DNA of 7,958 nt from Gammaproteobacteria bacterium (GTDB lineage Bacteria; Pseudomonadota; Gammaproteobacteria; SZUA-229), in assembly GCA_011321985.1 (NCBI GenBank), contig DROB01000316.1, forward strand, positions 1-7,958, in the 5' to 3' direction. This document shows, piece after piece, positions 7,833-7,958 of this stretch. Each line of letters opens with the position of its first letter. The first letter of the stretch is position 1. Position numbers and translations under genes: made by a program. The notes under the pieces are model-generated. The model saw only the letters and a list, made by a program, of their open reading frames with translations. It did no database searches and had not been told where the DNA came from.

Positions 7833-7958
7833 GGGGCTATTAATCTGTGCTTATGTCTCATGCAACCACTGTTTCAAGGTATCATAGATAATGTAAATGG
7901 GACAGCAGTGGGTTATACCCGTACGGTTAATACCGCGCCTTCTGTTATCTTCACAAAC

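Larger units (their letters stand above)
7684..7923. repeat. MITE-like element with about 30-base terminal inverted repeats
   Basis: The left arm (7684-7713) begins TACGGTTATACCCACT and ends CTGTCCCATTTAC. The reverse complement of the right arm (7893-7923) begins TACGGGTATAACCCACT and ends in the same 13 bases. Aligned with one gap, 28 of 31 columns are identical. The innermost 21 bases (7693-7713 and 7893-7913) differ at one position only. The element is 240 bases long and has no transposase, so a non-autonomous miniature transposon is the best description. Both outer edges begin or end with the dinucleotide TA (7684-7685 and 7922-7923), which would fit a TA target as used by IS630/mariner-type transposases; this family link is inference. 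It encloses a second inverted-repeat element and separates glgB from any upstream promoter or gene. Confidence 0.75.

Noticed and set aside
7532..7861. Overlapping open frames on both strands (7532-7843 plus, 7616-7861 minus)
   Set aside because: They are produced by the inverted-repeat arms, so both strands give similar peptides (ETGIFSRT and GKDACFMS); this is the mark of a repeat and not of a protein.
7860..7958. A plus-strand frame starting ATG at 7860 and open to the window edge, and minus-strand frames open from the edge into the repeat
   Set aside because: All run through the terminal repeat, and the stretch outside it is only about 35 bases, too little to assign to a gene on either side; an upstream gene may end here but cannot be named.
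1..7958. CRISPR arrays, tRNA or rRNA genes, riboswitches
   Set aside because: Nothing with regularly spaced direct repeats or a recognisable RNA gene pattern was seen; the non-coding stretches are short apart from the repeat upstream of glgB.

Overview
The window holds one bacterial glycogen-metabolism gene cluster, all on the minus strand. In transcription order (right to left) it carries glgB (branching enzyme), glgA (glycogen synthase), glgP (glycogen phosphorylase) and gpmI (cofactor-independent phosphoglycerate mutase); gpmI is cut by the left edge. The proteins are full-length, ordinary members of their families with all the usual catalytic motifs visible. Protein style, a base composition near half G+C and the type of dispersed repeat suggest a gammaproteobacterium, possibly an environmental or sulfur-oxidiser type. 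That placement is an inference and cannot be taken to genus from sequence reading alone.

Layout: 1-1368 is gpmI (N-terminal 456 codons); 1369-1416 is a short spacer; 1417-3891 is glgP; 3892-4017 is a 126-base spacer with no convincing gene or terminator but with weak similarity to the repeat described next; 4018-5466 is glgA; 5463-7631 is glgB, whose stop codon overlaps the GTG start of glgA by four bases. Positions 7632-7958 contain no gene I can support. This leader is mostly a nested palindromic repeat: an outer element (7684-7923) with roughly 30-base imperfect terminal inverted repeats, enclosing an inner element (7720-7832) with 30-base perfect inverted repeats, which in turn encloses a small GC-rich hairpin (7754-7773). 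It looks like a non-autonomous mobile element (MITE) with a REP-like element inside it, sitting directly in front of the operon.

How the genes work together: GlgA extends alpha-1,4-glucan from ADP-glucose, GlgB adds alpha-1,6 branches, and GlgP phosphorolyses the polymer back to glucose-1-phosphate. GpmI works further down, interconverting 3- and 2-phosphoglycerate in glycolysis/gluconeogenesis, so the cluster joins storage-polymer turnover to lower glycolysis. No glgC (ADP-glucose pyrophosphorylase), glgX or pgm is in the window. I found no new enzyme system here; the unusual material is the repeat structure and a few details at gene starts.
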